Assembly: GCF_001908205.1 (NCBI RefSeq)
Contig: NZ_LGHL01000020.1
Coordinates: forward strand, 25,284-89,283
Direction: 5' to 3'
Origin: Bradyrhizobium sp. NAS80.1
GTDB taxonomy: Bacteria > Pseudomonadota > Alphaproteobacteria > Rhizobiales > Xanthobacteraceae
DNA: 64,000 nucleotides
In this document: positions 27,466-40,641 of the stretch, one piece after another
How positions within the stretch are numbered: the stretch's first letter is position 1
How the letters are laid out: each line of letters opens with the position of its first letter
The notes under the pieces: model-generated
The model's database searches: none
The model's input: only the letters and a program-made list of their open reading frames with translations
What the model was told of the DNA's origin: nothing
Translations under genes and position numbers: made by a program

Positions 27466-27549
27466 TGATGCACCTCGTCCTCTTTCTATTTGCGCCAGCC
27501 CAGCCGGCGCTCAACATTTCCCTGAAGTCAGTCGGCTAAAGCCAACAGA

Positions 27550-27798
27550 TCAGGCGCTTTTCTTGTGTTCGCCCCGGACCACGATCCAGCGCTTCAACTT
27601 CGAAATCGGCTTCGATTCCTCGATCCACACCATGTCGCCCGGCTTGAACTCGTTGCTCTCGTCGTGCGCGTGATAGTTCTTCGAACGGCGGATCGTCTTC
27701 TTGTAGATCGGGTGCGTGAAGCGGCGATCGACGCGCACCACGATGGTCTTGGCTTGCTTGTCGCTGACGACCACGCCCTGCAAAGTACGTTTCGGCAT
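27550..27798 (-). CDS. rpsQ: 30S ribosomal protein S17
   Basis: This 82-residue OB-fold protein begins [47 protein letters not shown], a clear S17 sequence. It is an early 16S rRNA binder. The ATG at 27798 gives the family length; the frame extends upstream into rpmC without similarity. It is the last gene of the S10 section, 13 nt after rpmC. Confidence 0.97.
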   Translation of the reverse strand: MPKRTLQGVVVSDKQAKTIVVRVDRRFTHPIYKKTIRRSKNYHAHDESNEFKPGDMVWIEESKPISKLKRWIVVRGEHKKSA

Positions 27799-27811
27799 CT
27801 TCGTAAGCCTC

Positions 27812-28018
27812 TTACTTCTTCTTCGCGCGCGTCTGCGCGGCGACGGTCTTGATCCGGGCGATGTCACGGCGAGCCTCGCGCAGGCGCGAGGTGTTCTCGA
27901 GCTGCCCGGTGGCGCGCTGGAAGCGCAGGTTGAAGCGCTCCTTCTTCAGGTTCAGGATGGCATCATCCTGCTGGTCGGGGCTCATCGCGCGGATGTCTTC
28001 GATCTTCATCTGGGCCAT
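27812..28018 (-). CDS. rpmC: 50S ribosomal protein L29
   Basis: This 68-residue, two-helix protein ([34 protein letters not shown]..) sits at the tunnel exit next to L23, where the signal recognition particle and trigger factor dock. Two ATGs are possible, at 28018 and 28024. The first is preferred, because GGAG lies 8 nt before it but only 2 nt before the other. It begins 5 nt after the rplP stop. Confidence 0.95.
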   Translation of the reverse strand: MAQMKIEDIRAMSPDQQDDAILNLKKERFNLRFQRATGQLENTSRLREARRDIARIKTVAAQTRAKKK

Positions 28019-28023
28019 GGCCA

Positions 28024-28437
28024 TTACTCCGCAATGCGCTCGACGAAGCGCGTCTTGATCGGCAGCTTGGCGGCCGCCAAGGTCAGCGCCTCGCGCGCCG
28101 TCTGGGTGTTGACGCCGTCGATCTCGAACAGCACCCGGCCCGGCTTGACGCGCGCGACCCACAGTTCCGGCGAACCCTTGCCGGAGCCCATGCGGACTTC
28201 GGCCGGCTTCTTCGACACCGGAACGTCCGGGAACACGCGGATCCAGACGCGGCCGGCGCGCTTCATGTGGCGGGTCAGCGCGCGGCGAGCGGCTTCGATC
28301 TGGCGCGCGGTGACGCGCTCAGGCTCGGTCGCCTTCAGGCCGAACTGGCCGAACGCCAACGTCGCGCCCGAGGACGCAACGCCGTGGATGCGGCCCTTAT
28401 GCGCCTTCCGGAACTTCGTTTTCTTAGGTTGCATCAT
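28024..28437 (-). CDS. rplP: 50S ribosomal protein L16
   Basis: This 137-residue protein starts [24 protein letters not shown] and contains [47 protein letters not shown], the L16 signature. L16 helps organise the A-site tRNA elbow contact and is a late-assembly protein. It follows rpsC by 30 nt and is almost contiguous with rpmC. Confidence 0.97.
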   Translation of the reverse strand: MMQPKKTKFRKAHKGRIHGVASSGATLAFGQFGLKATEPERVTARQIEAARRALTRHMKRAGRVWIRVFPDVPVSKKPAEVRMGSGKGSPELWVARVKPGRVLFEIDGVNTQTAREALTLAAAKLPIKTRFVERIAE

Positions 28438-28467
28438 GGCTTTAAGCCCTCAAATTCCTGTGCTGGC

Positions 28468-29190
28468 TCAGGCTGCAGCCGCGTCGCGGCGCTGCCGGCC
28501 GCCACCACCGCTACCACTGCCCTCGCCTTCGGCCATTCTCTTGTCCTGGGCCATCGGATCGTGCTCGAGGATCTCACCCTTGAAGATCCAGACCTTGACG
28601 CCGCAGGTGCCGAAGGTCGTGAACGCGGTCGCGACGCCGTAGTCGATATCGGCGCGCAGCGTGTGCAGCGGCACGCGACCTTCGCGGTACCACTCCATGC
28701 GCGCGATTTCCGCACCGCCCAGACGACCCGAGCAGTTGATGCGGATGCCTTCCGCGCCGAGACGCATCGCCGACTGCACGGCGCGCTTCATGGCACGGCG
28801 GAACGCCACGCGGCGCTCGAGCTGCTGCGCGATCGACTCGGCCACCAGTGTCGCATCGAGCTCCGGCTTGCGGATCTCGACGATGTTGATGACGACGTCG
28901 GACGAGGTGATGTCAGCAACCTTCTTGCGCAGCTTGTCGATGTCGGCGCCCTTCTTGCCGATCACCACGCCCGGACGAGCCGAGTGGATGGTGACGCGGC
29001 ACTTCTTGTGCGGACGCTCGATCACGATGCGGGCGACGGCCGCCTGCTTGAGCTCCTTGTGCAGGATCTCGCGGATCTTGACGTCCTCGTGCAGCAGCTT
29101 GCCGTATTCCTGCTTGCCGGCGAACCAGCGGGAATCCCAGGTCCGGTTGATGCCGAGACGCAGACCGATCGGATTGATCTTTTGACCCAT
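28468..29190 (-). CDS. rpsC: 30S ribosomal protein S3
   Basis: This 240-residue protein has [26 protein letters not shown], a KH domain with [20 protein letters not shown] and the C-terminal [32 protein letters not shown]3 lies at the mRNA entry tunnel and takes part in helicase activity. The C-terminal ~25 residues ([27 protein letters not shown]) are a Gly/Ser-rich extension of low complexity. It follows rplV by 18 nt. Confidence 0.97.
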   Translation of the reverse strand: MGQKINPIGLRLGINRTWDSRWFAGKQEYGKLLHEDVKIREILHKELKQAAVARIVIERPHKKCRVTIHSARPGVVIGKKGADIDKLRKKVADITSSDVVINIVEIRKPELDATLVAESIAQQLERRVAFRRAMKRAVQSAMRLGAEGIRINCSGRLGGAEIARMEWYREGRVPLHTLRADIDYGVATAFTTFGTCGVKVWIFKGEILEHDPMAQDKRMAEGEGSGSGGGGRQRRDAAAA

Positions 29191-29208
29191 CGTTTTCTCC
29201 TGCGTCCC

Positions 29209-29595
29209 TTAAGCCGCTGCTTCGGCTTCGACCTGACGAACGATGATCGTCAGCTGCGAAAATGGTTTGTAAACACGACCCGAGCGACCGCGGCCGCGGG
29301 CGGCAAAACGCTTCATCACGAGGCCGTTGCCGACGAAGGCCTGCGCCACGACGAGATCATCGACGTCGAGGTCGTGGTTGTTCTCGGCATTGGCGATAGC
29401 CGATTCCAGGCACTTCTTCACGTCAACCGCGATCCGCTTGCGCGAAAACTGCAGGTCGGCGAGCGCAGCAGCCGCCTTCCGGCCGCGAATGAGCTGGGCG
29501 ACCAGGTTGAGCTTCTGCGGGCTCACCCGCAGCATCCGGGCGACCGCCTTGGCCTCATTGTCGGCGAGGCTCCGTTCGCGCTTAGGTTTGCTCAT
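29209..29595 (-). CDS. rplV: 50S ribosomal protein L22
   Basis: This 128-residue protein contains [35 protein letters not shown] and the tunnel-lining beta-hairpin region [40 protein letters not shown]22 and L4 form the tunnel constriction where macrolides bind. It begins 10 nt after the rpsS stop in the S10 cluster. Confidence 0.97.
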   Translation of the reverse strand: MSKPKRERSLADNEAKAVARMLRVSPQKLNLVAQLIRGRKAAAALADLQFSRKRIAVDVKKCLESAIANAENNHDLDVDDLVVAQAFVGNGLVMKRFAARGRGRSGRVYKPFSQLTIIVRQVEAEAAA

Positions 29596-29605
29596 CGTTT
29601 AATCC

Positions 29606-29884
29606 TCAAGCCTTCTTGGCTTTCTTGTCGCCGGAGTGGCCATGGAAGGTCCGGGTCGGCGAGAACTCGCCGAACTTGTGACCTACCATTTCCTCGTTGA
29701 CGGCCACCGGCACGTGCTTCTGACCGTTGTAGACGCCGAAGGTCAGGCCGACGAACTGCGGCAGGATCGTCGAGCGACGGCTCCAGATCTTGATGACGTC
29801 GTGACGGCCGGACGCGCGCGCGGCATCTGCCTTCTTGAGCAGAGAACCCTCGACGAACGGGCCTTTCCAGACTGAACGAACCAT
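29606..29884 (-). CDS. rpsS: 30S ribosomal protein S19
   Basis: This 92-residue protein reads [26 protein letters not shown]... with [30 protein letters not shown] and the end [21 protein letters not shown], a full S19. It belongs to the 30S head near the A site and partners S13. It begins 12 nt after the rplB stop. Confidence 0.97.
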   Translation of the reverse strand: MVRSVWKGPFVEGSLLKKADAARASGRHDVIKIWSRRSTILPQFVGLTFGVYNGQKHVPVAVNEEMVGHKFGEFSPTRTFHGHSGDKKAKKA

Positions 29885-29896
29885 GTCCGGCGTTCC

Positions 29897-30730
29897 TTAC
29901 TTCTTCCGCTTGTGGCGGCTTAGGAGAATGAATTTGTTGGTCGACTTGTTGGTGCGGGTCTTCTTGCCCTTGGTCGGCTTGCCCCACGGGGTGACCGGGT
30001 GGCGACCGCCCGAGGTACGACCTTCACCACCGCCGTGCGGATGGTCGATCGGGTTCATCGCGACACCGCGGTTGTGCGGGCGACGGCCCATCCAACGCTT
30101 GCGGCCGGCCTTGCCGATCGAGGTGTTCATGTGATCCGGGTTCGACACCGCGCCGATCGTGCCGCGGCAGCGGCCGTGCACCAGGCGCTGCTCGCCCGAG
30201 TTCAGGCGGATGATCACGTAGTCCTGGTCGCGACCGACGAGCTGAGCATAGGTACCCGCGGAACGGGCGAGCTGGCCGCCCTTCCCGATCTTGGTCTCGA
30301 TGTTGTGGATGATCGTGCCGACCGGCATGTTGCCGAGCGGCATGACGTTGCCCGGCTTCACGTCGACGTAGTTGCCGGCGATAATGGTGTCACCCACGGC
30401 CAGGCGCTGCGGCGCCAGGATGTAGGCCTGCTCGCCGTCCTGATACTTGATCAGCGCAATGAAGCCGGTGCGGTTCGGATCGTACTCGAGCCGCTCGACG
30501 GTCGCGGGGACGTCGATCTTCTCGCGCTTGAAATCGACCGTGCGCAGCGTCTTCTTGTGACCGCCGCCACGGAAGCGCACGGTGATGCGACCGGTGTTGT
30601 TGCGGCCGCCCGAGGAATGCTTGCCCTCGGTGAGCGCCTTGACCGGCTTGCCCTTGTAGAGGGCCGAACGATCAACCATGACCAGCTGGCGCTGGCCCGG
30701 CGTCGTGGGATTGAATTTCTTCAGTGCCAT
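29897..30730 (-). CDS. rplB: 50S ribosomal protein L2
   Basis: This 277-residue protein has the L2 landmarks [39 protein letters not shown] and the C-terminal [30 protein letters not shown], including the conserved His near the peptidyl transferase centre. L2 is essential for subunit association and peptide bond formation. It is flanked by rplW and rpsS, with 12-nt gaps on both sides. Confidence 0.98.
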   Translation of the reverse strand: MALKKFNPTTPGQRQLVMVDRSALYKGKPVKALTEGKHSSGGRNNTGRITVRFRGGGHKKTLRTVDFKREKIDVPATVERLEYDPNRTGFIALIKYQDGEQAYILAPQRLAVGDTIIAGNYVDVKPGNVMPLGNMPVGTIIHNIETKIGKGGQLARSAGTYAQLVGRDQDYVIIRLNSGEQRLVHGRCRGTIGAVSNPDHMNTSIGKAGRKRWMGRRPHNRGVAMNPIDHPHGGGEGRTSGGRHPVTPWGKPTKGKKTRTNKSTNKFILLSRHKRKK

Positions 30731-30742
30731 CGTCGTACGACC

Positions 30743-31045
30743 TTACAGACCGGTGGTGACGTCGATCCGGTGGCCCTCTTCGAGGGTCACGATCGCGCGC
30801 TTGCTATTCGACTGCGAGCCGAGATTGCCGCGGAAGACCTTGGTCTTGCCCTTGCGGACCAGCGTGTTGACGCTCTTGACCTTGACGTCGAACAGCTTCT
30901 CGATCGCTTCCTTGATCTGCGGCTTGGTTGCCTTCGCGGCCACCTTGAACAGCACCTTGTTGTGCTCCGAGGCGATCGTCGCCTTTTCGGTCACGACCGG
31001 CGACAGGATCACGTCGTAGTGGCGAGGCTCGATGTTCTTCGTCAT
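30743..31045 (-). CDS. rplW: 50S ribosomal protein L23
   Basis: This 100-residue protein has [54 protein letters not shown], the standard L23 sequence. It forms the docking point for trigger factor and SRP at the tunnel exit. Its ATG overlaps the rplD stop by 4 nt (ATGA), indicating coupled translation. Confidence 0.97.
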   Translation of the reverse strand: MTKNIEPRHYDVILSPVVTEKATIASEHNKVLFKVAAKATKPQIKEAIEKLFDVKVKSVNTLVRKGKTKVFRGNLGSQSNSKRAIVTLEEGHRIDVTTGL

Positions 31046-31662
31046 TTGAAGCGCGCCTCCAGCGCATCGATGGCGGCCTTGGTCAGAACGAGCTTCTGAC
31101 GGCGCAGGATGTCATAGACGTTGATGCCCTGGATCGGCAGCACGTCCATGTTCGGGATGTTGCGGGCCGCAGCGGCAAAGCCGGTGTTGAGCTCGGCACC
31201 GTCGATGATCAGCGCGTTGGTGAGCCCGAGGCCCGAGAAATGACCGAGCAGCGCCTTGGTCTTGGCGGCTTCCAGCGCGGCCTTCTCGATCACCACGAGA
31301 TCACCGTCCTTGGCCTTGGCCGAGAGCGCATGCTTCAGAGCGAGCGCGCGGACCTTCTTCGGCAGGTCGGTAGCGTGCGAACGCACCACCGGACCGAAGG
31401 CACGGCCGCCGCCGCGGAACTGCGGCACGCGGGCCGAGCCGTGACGAGCACCGCCGGTGCCCTTCTGCTTGTACATCTTCTTGCCGGTGCGCCAGATCTC
31501 GGCGCGGCCCTTGGCCTTGTGCGTGCCGGCCTGGCGCTTGTTGAGCTGCCACTGGACGCAGCGCGCGATGATGTCTTCGCGCGGCTCGAGGCCGAAAATG
31601 GCGTCGGAGAGCTGGACCGAGCCGGCTTCCTTACCTTCGAGGGTGGTGACCTTCAATTCCAT
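31042..31662 (-). CDS. rplD: 50S ribosomal protein L4
   Basis: This 206-residue protein shows the tunnel-loop motif [34 protein letters not shown] and the C-terminal [31 protein letters not shown]4 lines the exit tunnel; in E. coli it also represses the S10 operon, which I cannot test from sequence here. The ATG at 31662 ([14 protein letters not shown]) is one base after the rplC stop and matches family length. Confidence 0.97.
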   Translation of the reverse strand: MELKVTTLEGKEAGSVQLSDAIFGLEPREDIIARCVQWQLNKRQAGTHKAKGRAEIWRTGKKMYKQKGTGGARHGSARVPQFRGGGRAFGPVVRSHATDLPKKVRALALKHALSAKAKDGDLVVIEKAALEAAKTKALLGHFSGLGLTNALIIDGAELNTGFAAAARNIPNMDVLPIQGINVYDILRRQKLVLTKAAIDALEARFK

Positions 31663-31663
31663 C

Positions 31664-32380
31664 TCACACACCCTCCTGCTGGGCCGCAGCCTCGGCTTCG
31701 CCGCCGGCAACCTTGAACTTACCGGGCTTCGGAGCGTCCTTCGGCAGCGGCTTCTTGACGGCGTCGCGCACGCGGATCCAGCCGCCCTTGGAGCCGGGAA
31801 CGGCGCCTTCGACGAGGATCAGGCCGCGCTCAACATCGGTCTGAACGACGCGAAGGTTGAGCGTGGTGATGCGATCGACACCCATGTGGCCGGGCATCTT
31901 CTTGTTCTTCCAGGTCTTGCCGGGGTCCTGACGGCCACCGGTCGAACCGATCGAACGGTGCGAGATCGACACACCGTGCGTGGCGCGCAGACCGCCGAAG
32001 TTCCAGCGCTTCATACCGCCGGCAAAACCCTTACCGACCGAGGTGCCGGTGACGTCGACGAACTGGCCGACGACGAAGTGATCGGCCTGGATCTCGGCGC
32101 CGACCGGGATCATCGCATCCGCGGTCACGCGGAATTCCTCGACCCGGCGCTTGGGCTCAACCTTGGCGACCGCGAACTGTCCGCGCTCAGCCTTGGGCAT
32201 GTACACGGTCTTGCGGCTGCCAGAACCGAGCTGGAGCGCGACGTAACCGTTCTTCTCTTCGGTGCGGTGGCCTACGACCTGGCAATTGCCGAGCTTCAGC
32301 ACGGTCACGGGGATATGTTCGCCGGCCTCCGTAAAGACCCGCGTCATCCCGACCTTTTGTGCGATCACTCCGGAGCGCAT
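31664..32380 (-). CDS. rplC: 50S ribosomal protein L3
   Basis: This 238-residue protein begins [36 protein letters not shown] and carries [51 protein letters not shown], with the Gln that is methylated by PrmB in E. coli. It starts near the peptidyl transferase loop. The C-terminus is about 25 residues longer than E. coli L3 and Ala/Glu-rich ([13 protein letters not shown]). It follows rpsJ by 52 nt. Confidence 0.97.
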   Translation of the reverse strand: MRSGVIAQKVGMTRVFTEAGEHIPVTVLKLGNCQVVGHRTEEKNGYVALQLGSGSRKTVYMPKAERGQFAVAKVEPKRRVEEFRVTADAMIPVGAEIQADHFVVGQFVDVTGTSVGKGFAGGMKRWNFGGLRATHGVSISHRSIGSTGGRQDPGKTWKNKKMPGHMGVDRITTLNLRVVQTDVERGLILVEGAVPGSKGGWIRVRDAVKKPLPKDAPKPGKFKVAGGEAEAAAQQEGV

Positions 32381-32432
32381 CGGCTTGCTTCCTGTTCTTT
32401 CTGTCCGCTTGCGCGGACGGGATCCAAAAATC

Positions 32433-32741
32433 TTAGAGCTTGATCTCGACGTCGACACCGGCGGCCAGGTCGAGCTTCATCAAAGCGTCGACGGTCTGCG
32501 GGGTCGGATCGACGATGTCGAGCAGGCGCTTGTGGGTGCGCATCTCGAACTGTTCGCGGCTCTTCTTGTCGACGTGGGGCGAACGGTTGACGGTGAACTT
32601 CTCGATGCGGGTGGGCAGCGGAATGGGTCCGCGAACCTGCGCGCCGGTGCGCTTCGCCGTGTTCACGATCTCACGCGTCGACGTATCGAGAATACGATGG
32701 TCGAACGCCTTGAGACGGATACGAATATTTTGGCCGTTCAT
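32433..32741 (-). CDS. rpsJ: 30S ribosomal protein S10 (NusE)
   Basis: This 102-residue protein is [66 protein letters not shown].., a full S10. Besides its place in the 30S head it pairs with NusB in antitermination and with NusG in transcription-translation coupling. It opens the S10 section and lies 82 nt after tuf; that spacer contains a dispersed repeat. Confidence 0.98.
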
Positions 32742-32765
32742 TGCCGTGGTCTCTCTTCAGTGGGT

Positions 32766-32820
32766 GGCGAATAGCGAATAGCGAATGTCACCACTCGCTA
32801 CTCGCCAATCCCTATTCGCG
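32766..32820. repeat. Dispersed hairpin repeat in the tuf-rpsJ spacer
   Basis: GGCGAATAGCGAAT (32766-32779), one further AGCGAAT unit, a short loop and ACTCGCTACTCGCC (32793-32806) reproduce, in inverse orientation, the arms of the element at 18234-18265. CCCTATTCGC follows at 32810-32819. On the minus (transcribed) strand the arms pair with G-U wobbles. Confidence 0.75.
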
Positions 32821-32823
32821 TAA

Positions 32824-34014
<1,191 letters not shown>

Positions 34015-34054
34015 TTGACTCTCCGTTCAATCGTCAGCTTGGGACCGACGACAA

Positions 34055-36127
<2,073 letters not shown>

Positions 36128-36161
36128 AGGGTGTTCCTTGCGAGTCCGTTAGGTGTCGCCG

Positions 36162-36647
<486 letters not shown>

Positions 36648-37019
36648 TTACTTCGGACGCTTCGCGCCGTACTTCGAACGACGCTGCTTACGGTTTTTGA
36701 CGCCCTGGGTATCCAGAACGCCGCGGAGGATGTGGTAGCGCACGCCGGGCAAGTCCTTGACACGACCGCCGCGGATCATGACCACCGAGTGCTCCTGAAG
36801 GTTATGGCCCTCACCCGGGATGTAGCCGATCACCTCGAAGCCATTGGTCAGACGCACCTTGGCAACCTTACGAAGCGCCGAGTTCGGCTTCTTCGGGGTC
36901 GTGGTGTAGACGCGCGTACAAACGCCGCGCTTCTGCGGCGACTGCTGCAGCGCCGGCACCTTCTTGCGCGACTTCTGCACTTCACGCGGTTGTGCGATCA
37001 GCTGGTTGATCGTCGGCAT
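36648..37019 (-). CDS. rpsL: 30S ribosomal protein S12
   Basis: This 123-residue decoding-centre protein begins [34 protein letters not shown]. The streptomycin-sensitive form is present: K43 in [16 protein letters not shown] and the second loop [12 protein letters not shown] keep wild-type residues. It is the first gene of the str section. The upstream 670 nt hold no other gene; a candidate promoter at 37455-37482 would give a leader of roughly 430 nt. Confidence 0.98.
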   Translation of the reverse strand: MPTINQLIAQPREVQKSRKKVPALQQSPQKRGVCTRVYTTTPKKPNSALRKVAKVRLTNGFEVIGYIPGEGHNLQEHSVVMIRGGRVKDLPGVRYHILRGVLDTQGVKNRKQRRSKYGAKRPK

Positions 37020-37690
37020 CCTGGCCTTACCCTTTGTTCTGCCGCGGCCCCTTCCGGGCCCGCTGTCTTACCGCGGCCCGTTGCCGGGACCGCAAATTCG
37101 TTTCGAGCTACCCGCCCGACGAGGCCGCCTTCCGCGGAACAATCCGCACAAAGCGAAATCGCGCCAACCGCTCCATCACTGAGCGGAAAGCGCTTCGACG
37201 CCACAGAGGACCGCAGTATCTAGACCGATCAGCGTAAAGCTGCGGCCCGCGCACCGAGGTCATGCATCCGAAATCGGTCTCAAGAGAACGAGCTCAAGAG
37301 AACTAAAATCGCACTGGCATTGCCTAGCTATGATCGACAGCGTTTGAGCGGCATTCATCGAGGTTGGTGCCCGTCTTTAGCGATCCCTGGGGATCAACGG
37401 GTGGCCCGTTCCGACGTTGGCTATGCTCACCGCCTGTCGTTAAGTGAGGCGCTTTCTATAAGTGAGAATCGATCAAGTCAAGGCGAAACGACAGTCGGAA
37501 AACGCTTCTGGCACCTGTCAAAATCGCTCTTTGCCGGCACTCACCGCGCCTCCCGGATATGGGAACCGGACAACGGTTCCGCTAGCCTAAAAGGCATTTA
37601 TATCCGGGCAAAATATACTTTTATAACTCTCGGTAAGCCTTTTTTTCCTGTTGATGCGTCAATCTGACACTCGCGGCAGAGATTTACGCC
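37020..37690. other. Gene-free spacer upstream of rpsL and the broken flavoprotein gene
   Basis: This 671-nt region shows no supported coding sequence. The half next to rpsL is GC-rich with repeated GCCGCGGCCC/GGGCCCG-like words. Near 37590-37640 an AT-rich patch (ATTTATATCCGGGCAAAATATACTTTTATAA) contrasts with its surroundings and may be promoter or operator DNA for the divergent, now broken, gene at 37691. A str promoter candidate lies at 37455-37482. Confidence 0.5.
37455..37482 (-). promoter_or_regulatory. Candidate promoter of the str operon
   Basis: On the minus strand CTTGAC (37477-37482) is followed by TATAGA (37455-37460) with a 16-nt spacer, close to the alphaproteobacterial CTTGAC-N17-CTATAT form. 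The start would be near 37447, leaving a long leader before rpsL at 37019. Other promoters nearer to rpsL cannot be excluded. Confidence 0.5.
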
Positions 37691-38548
37691 ATGCGGTACA
37701 CCGACATTGCCATTATCGGCGGGGGATTGTCAGGCTCGACCGCCGCCGCGATGCTTGGCCGCGCCGGCATTTCGACAATACTGATCGATCCGCATGAGAC
37801 CTATTCGGCGGATTTTCGCGTCGAAAACTCAGCGGGCACGTTCAGGTCGAGCGATTCTTGCGGACCGGGATCGCAGAATCGGTGCTGCGCCGCGCGACCT
37901 TTGCCGGCGAGAACTGGATCGCCCGATTCGGCCACCTGCTCGACAAGGCCCCGAGCCGGCAGTTCAACATCCTTTACGATTCCCTGGTCAACGCGGTCCG
38001 CGACGAAATCCCTGTTGCCGTCGAGCGCATCTGCGGCAAGGCTGTCTCGGTCGAGACGTGCCCGGAGCGGCAGAAGGTCGTGCTCTCCAACGGGGAGACG
38101 ATCTCGGCCCGCCTGCTCGTGGTTGCCAACGGGCTGAACGTTGGTCTCCGCCACCAGGTCGGAATCGCGAGAATAGTCGTCAGCGCCTGCCGCCCGTGGC
38201 CTGCCCGGCGTCGTGCTGTGGGCGATGCCTTCTCGACCTCCTGCCCCGTCGCCGGCACCGGCTGCGACAAGGTCTTCACCGACGTCGAGCGGCTCTGCAA
38301 CGTCTACATTCCGCAGTGGCTCGCTTCAGACGGAACGGGCGCGGCCAAGATCGCCGCATTCTACGCTGACCCGGTCAAGCGGGCCTGCGATCGATGGTCG
38401 GCCGCCAAGGCGTTCGACTTCCGCTCGGTTTCGTTTGGCACGAGCCCCTACCGGACCGCGCAGCGCTGGGCGCGCTTCATCGCGTGGTCAGTTCAGGGGA
38501 TGCTGCGGCCGGCTGGACGAGCCTTCCACCTGGAGCCGAACTTCCTCG
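37691..38548 (+). pseudogene. Broken FAD-dependent oxidoreductase
   Basis: The start MRYTDIAIIGGGLSGSTAAAMLGRAGIST has a clean FAD-binding GxGxxG motif, but the frame fails at about 37825-37840 (DFRVEN.. where the family continues into the next frame). Reading continues in another frame as RTGIAESVLRRATFAGENWIARFGHLLDK and LVVANGLNVGLRHQVGI. It then jumps, near 38180-38215, straight to VGDAFSTSCPVAGTGCDKVFTDVERLCN. The GD motif should lie over a hundred residues further on, so a middle section appears deleted with another frame disturbance. The tail KAFDFRSVSFG..AQRWARF is still readable. This is a decayed flavoprotein monooxygenase/geranylgeranyl-reductase-like gene. Its 3' end abuts the ABC transporter stop. 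Confidence 0.85.
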
Positions 38549-38549
38549 G

Positions 38550-40580
38550 TCACTCCTCCTCGTCGTCCTCGTCCTCATCATCCTCGTCGAGGTCGTCTTC
38601 ATCATCCTCGTCGGCATCGTCGCTGTCGTCGTCGGAGTGAGCCGCAGCGCCGTGAGGCTGATGGATCTGGTCGTTCCAAAGTTTGCGATAGGTACCGTTC
38701 TTGGCGAGCAGCTGGGCATGCGAGCCGCGTTCGATCGCCCTGCCCCCTGAAATCACGATGATCTCGTCCATCTCGACCACCGAGGTCAGGCGATGGGTCG
38801 ACCAGATCATGGTGCGCCCTTTGGCAACCTTCAGCAGCGTGCGATTGATCGCCGCTTCCGTGGTCTGGTCGAGCGCGGAGGTGGCCTCGTCCAGCAGCAG
38901 CAACGACGGATTGCGGATGATCGCGCGCGCGATCGCGATGCGCTGGCGCTGGCCGCCCGACAGGGTATCGCCGCGCTCGCCGACCTGCGTGTCGTATCGC
39001 TGCGGCAGACTCATGATGTAGCGGTGGATCTCCGCCTTCTTGGCCGCTTCCTCCACCTCCTCGTCGGTCGCGCCCTCCTTGCCGAGCCGGATGTTCTCGC
39101 GGATCGACATGTTGAACAGCATGTTCTCCTGGAACACCACCGCCATGCTCCGGCGCAGCGAATCCAGCGTCACCTTGCGGACGTCGACGCCGTCGATGGT
39201 GACGCGGCCTTCGTCGGGCACGTAGAGCCGCAGGATCAGATTGAGCAGCGTACTCTTGCCGGAGCCGCTGGGGCCGACGATGGCGATGCGCTTGCCGACA
39301 TTGAGCCTGAGGCTGAGATTGTCCAGCACCGGCGTCTGGCTGCCTTCGTACTGGAAGGTGACGTGGTCGAAGGTGATGTCGTTGGTGATCCGCGGCAAAT
39401 CGGGCGCGCCGGGGCGATCGGCGCCGCGCGTCGGCTCGTCGAGGAGTTCCTGCATGTGGCGGATCGCGGCAGCGGAGGAGATCGACACCGGGATGAAATG
39501 CATCACATGAGCGATGTTGTAGGAGACCTCCCAGAACGCGCTCTCGAAGGTGACGAAGGTGCCGATGGTGATCTGGCCCTTGGTCGCCAGATAGGCGCCG
39601 ATCGCGAGCACGACGAGGTGCAGCATCAGAACCGAGATGGTGACGGTCCGCTCCACCATGGTCGACAGGAACCCGGCCGAGGCGATCCTGTTGCGCGTCT
39701 CGTCATTGCGGAACGTGAAGAAGCCGAACATCTTGCGCTGCAGGCTGAACGCCTTGATCACGGCCTGCGCCGCCACGTTCTCCTGCACCATGCCGAGTAG
39801 CGCGCTCTCATTGAGCTTCTGCTCGTAATTGGCCTGCACCGCCTTCGGGGTGAGGATGCGCGGTCCGATCAACGTGATCGGGAACACCAGGAGCGCGACG
39901 ACGGCGAGCTGCCAGCTCAGGAACAGCATCAGGATGATGCCGGCGATCAATTCCAGGAACGGCAGCGCGGCACTATTGGCGAATGTCTTGACCGAACCTT
40001 CGAAGGCCGAGAGGTCGACCGAGAAGCGCGACAGGATCTCGCCCCGCTTGGTGCGGCCGAAATAGGCCGCCGGAAGGTCCTGAACGTGCTCGAACAGGCG
40101 CCTGCGGACGTCGGAGATGATGCGGGCCGCGAGCCGCGCATCCCAGCGCTCGTACCAGACCGCGATGATCGAGGTGAGGATGCCGGCGACCGCCAGCACG
40201 CCGAGGATCTTGTAGAGCGCCTGGAAATCCTCCTCGCCGAGCGCGTCGTCGATCAGGAACTTCAGGCTGAGCGGCATGATGACGTTGAACAGCGTCTCGA
40301 CGACGACGCCGAGCGCCACGAATGACAGCATCCGCTTGTAGTTGGCGAGGAAGGGCTTGACGAACCCGAGGATGGTCGCAAGCGCGCCGGCGGCCTCGCG
40401 CGCGGTAAAGACGACGAGGTCCTCATCCTCATCGTCGTCATCGAGCTCCAGCTCGTCATCCTCCTCGTCTTCGTCGTCTTCGAGGTCCGGCTTGGCGGCG
40501 GCGGCGAGCTTGTCGTCGAGCTCGGCCGCCTCTTCCACGGCGAGCTTCTGTTTGTCGGACGAGAGAGGCTTGGACGCCAT
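38550..40580 (-). CDS. ABC exporter (fused membrane-ATPase) with acidic tails at both ends
   Basis: This 676-residue half-transporter has the type IV (exporter) order. The membrane domain (about 75-380, six helices) is followed by the ATPase domain with Walker A G436PSGSGKST444, Q-loop VVFQEN, signature LSGGQ (540-544), Walker B LLLLDEATSALD (560-571) and H-loop STHRL (His596). It should work as a homodimer exporting a lipid, peptide or other hydrophobic cargo. Unusually, residues 32-54 contain 20 Asp/Glu out of 23, and the last 27 residues contain 24, so both cytoplasmic ends are strongly acidic. It is the second gene of a two-gene unit with the flavin/methyltransferase fusion upstream (61 nt from the literal stop of that gene, 132 nt from its restored stop). 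The substrate is unknown. Confidence 0.9.
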   Translation of the reverse strand: MASKPLSSDKQKLAVEEAAELDDKLAAAAKPDLEDDEDEEDDELELDDDDEDEDLVVFTAREAAGALATILGFVKPFLANYKRMLSFVALGVVVETLFNVIMPLSLKFLIDDALGEEDFQALYKILGVLAVAGILTSIIAVWYERWDARLAARIISDVRRRLFEHVQDLPAAYFGRTKRGEILSRFSVDLSAFEGSVKTFANSAALPFLELIAGIILMLFLSWQLAVVALLVFPITLIGPRILTPKAVQANYEQKLNESALLGMVQENVAAQAVIKAFSLQRKMFGFFTFRNDETRNRIASAGFLSTMVERTVTISVLMLHLVVLAIGAYLATKGQITIGTFVTFESAFWEVSYNIAHVMHFIPVSISSAAAIRHMQELLDEPTRGADRPGAPDLPRITNDITFDHVTFQYEGSQTPVLDNLSLRLNVGKRIAIVGPSGSGKSTLLNLILRLYVPDEGRVTIDGVDVRKVTLDSLRRSMAVVFQENMLFNMSIRENIRLGKEGATDEEVEEAAKKAEIHRYIMSLPQRYDTQVGERGDTLSGGQRQRIAIARAIIRNPSLLLLDEATSALDQTTEAAINRTLLKVAKGRTMIWSTHRLTSVVEMDEIIVISGGRAIERGSHAQLLAKNGTYRKLWNDQIHQPHGAAAHSDDDSDDADEDDEDDLDEDDEDEDDEEE

Positions 40581-40641
40581 GATACCAACCGATGCTGACG
40601 GCCGGCATGACCGCAGAGAAAGCAGGAAATAGCGGCTACCG

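Noticed and set aside
38530..38640. Poly-serine tail on the plus strand at the end of the broken flavoprotein gene
   Set aside because: It is the reverse-strand reading of the Asp/Glu codons of the ABC exporter C-terminus, not a real Ser-rich domain.
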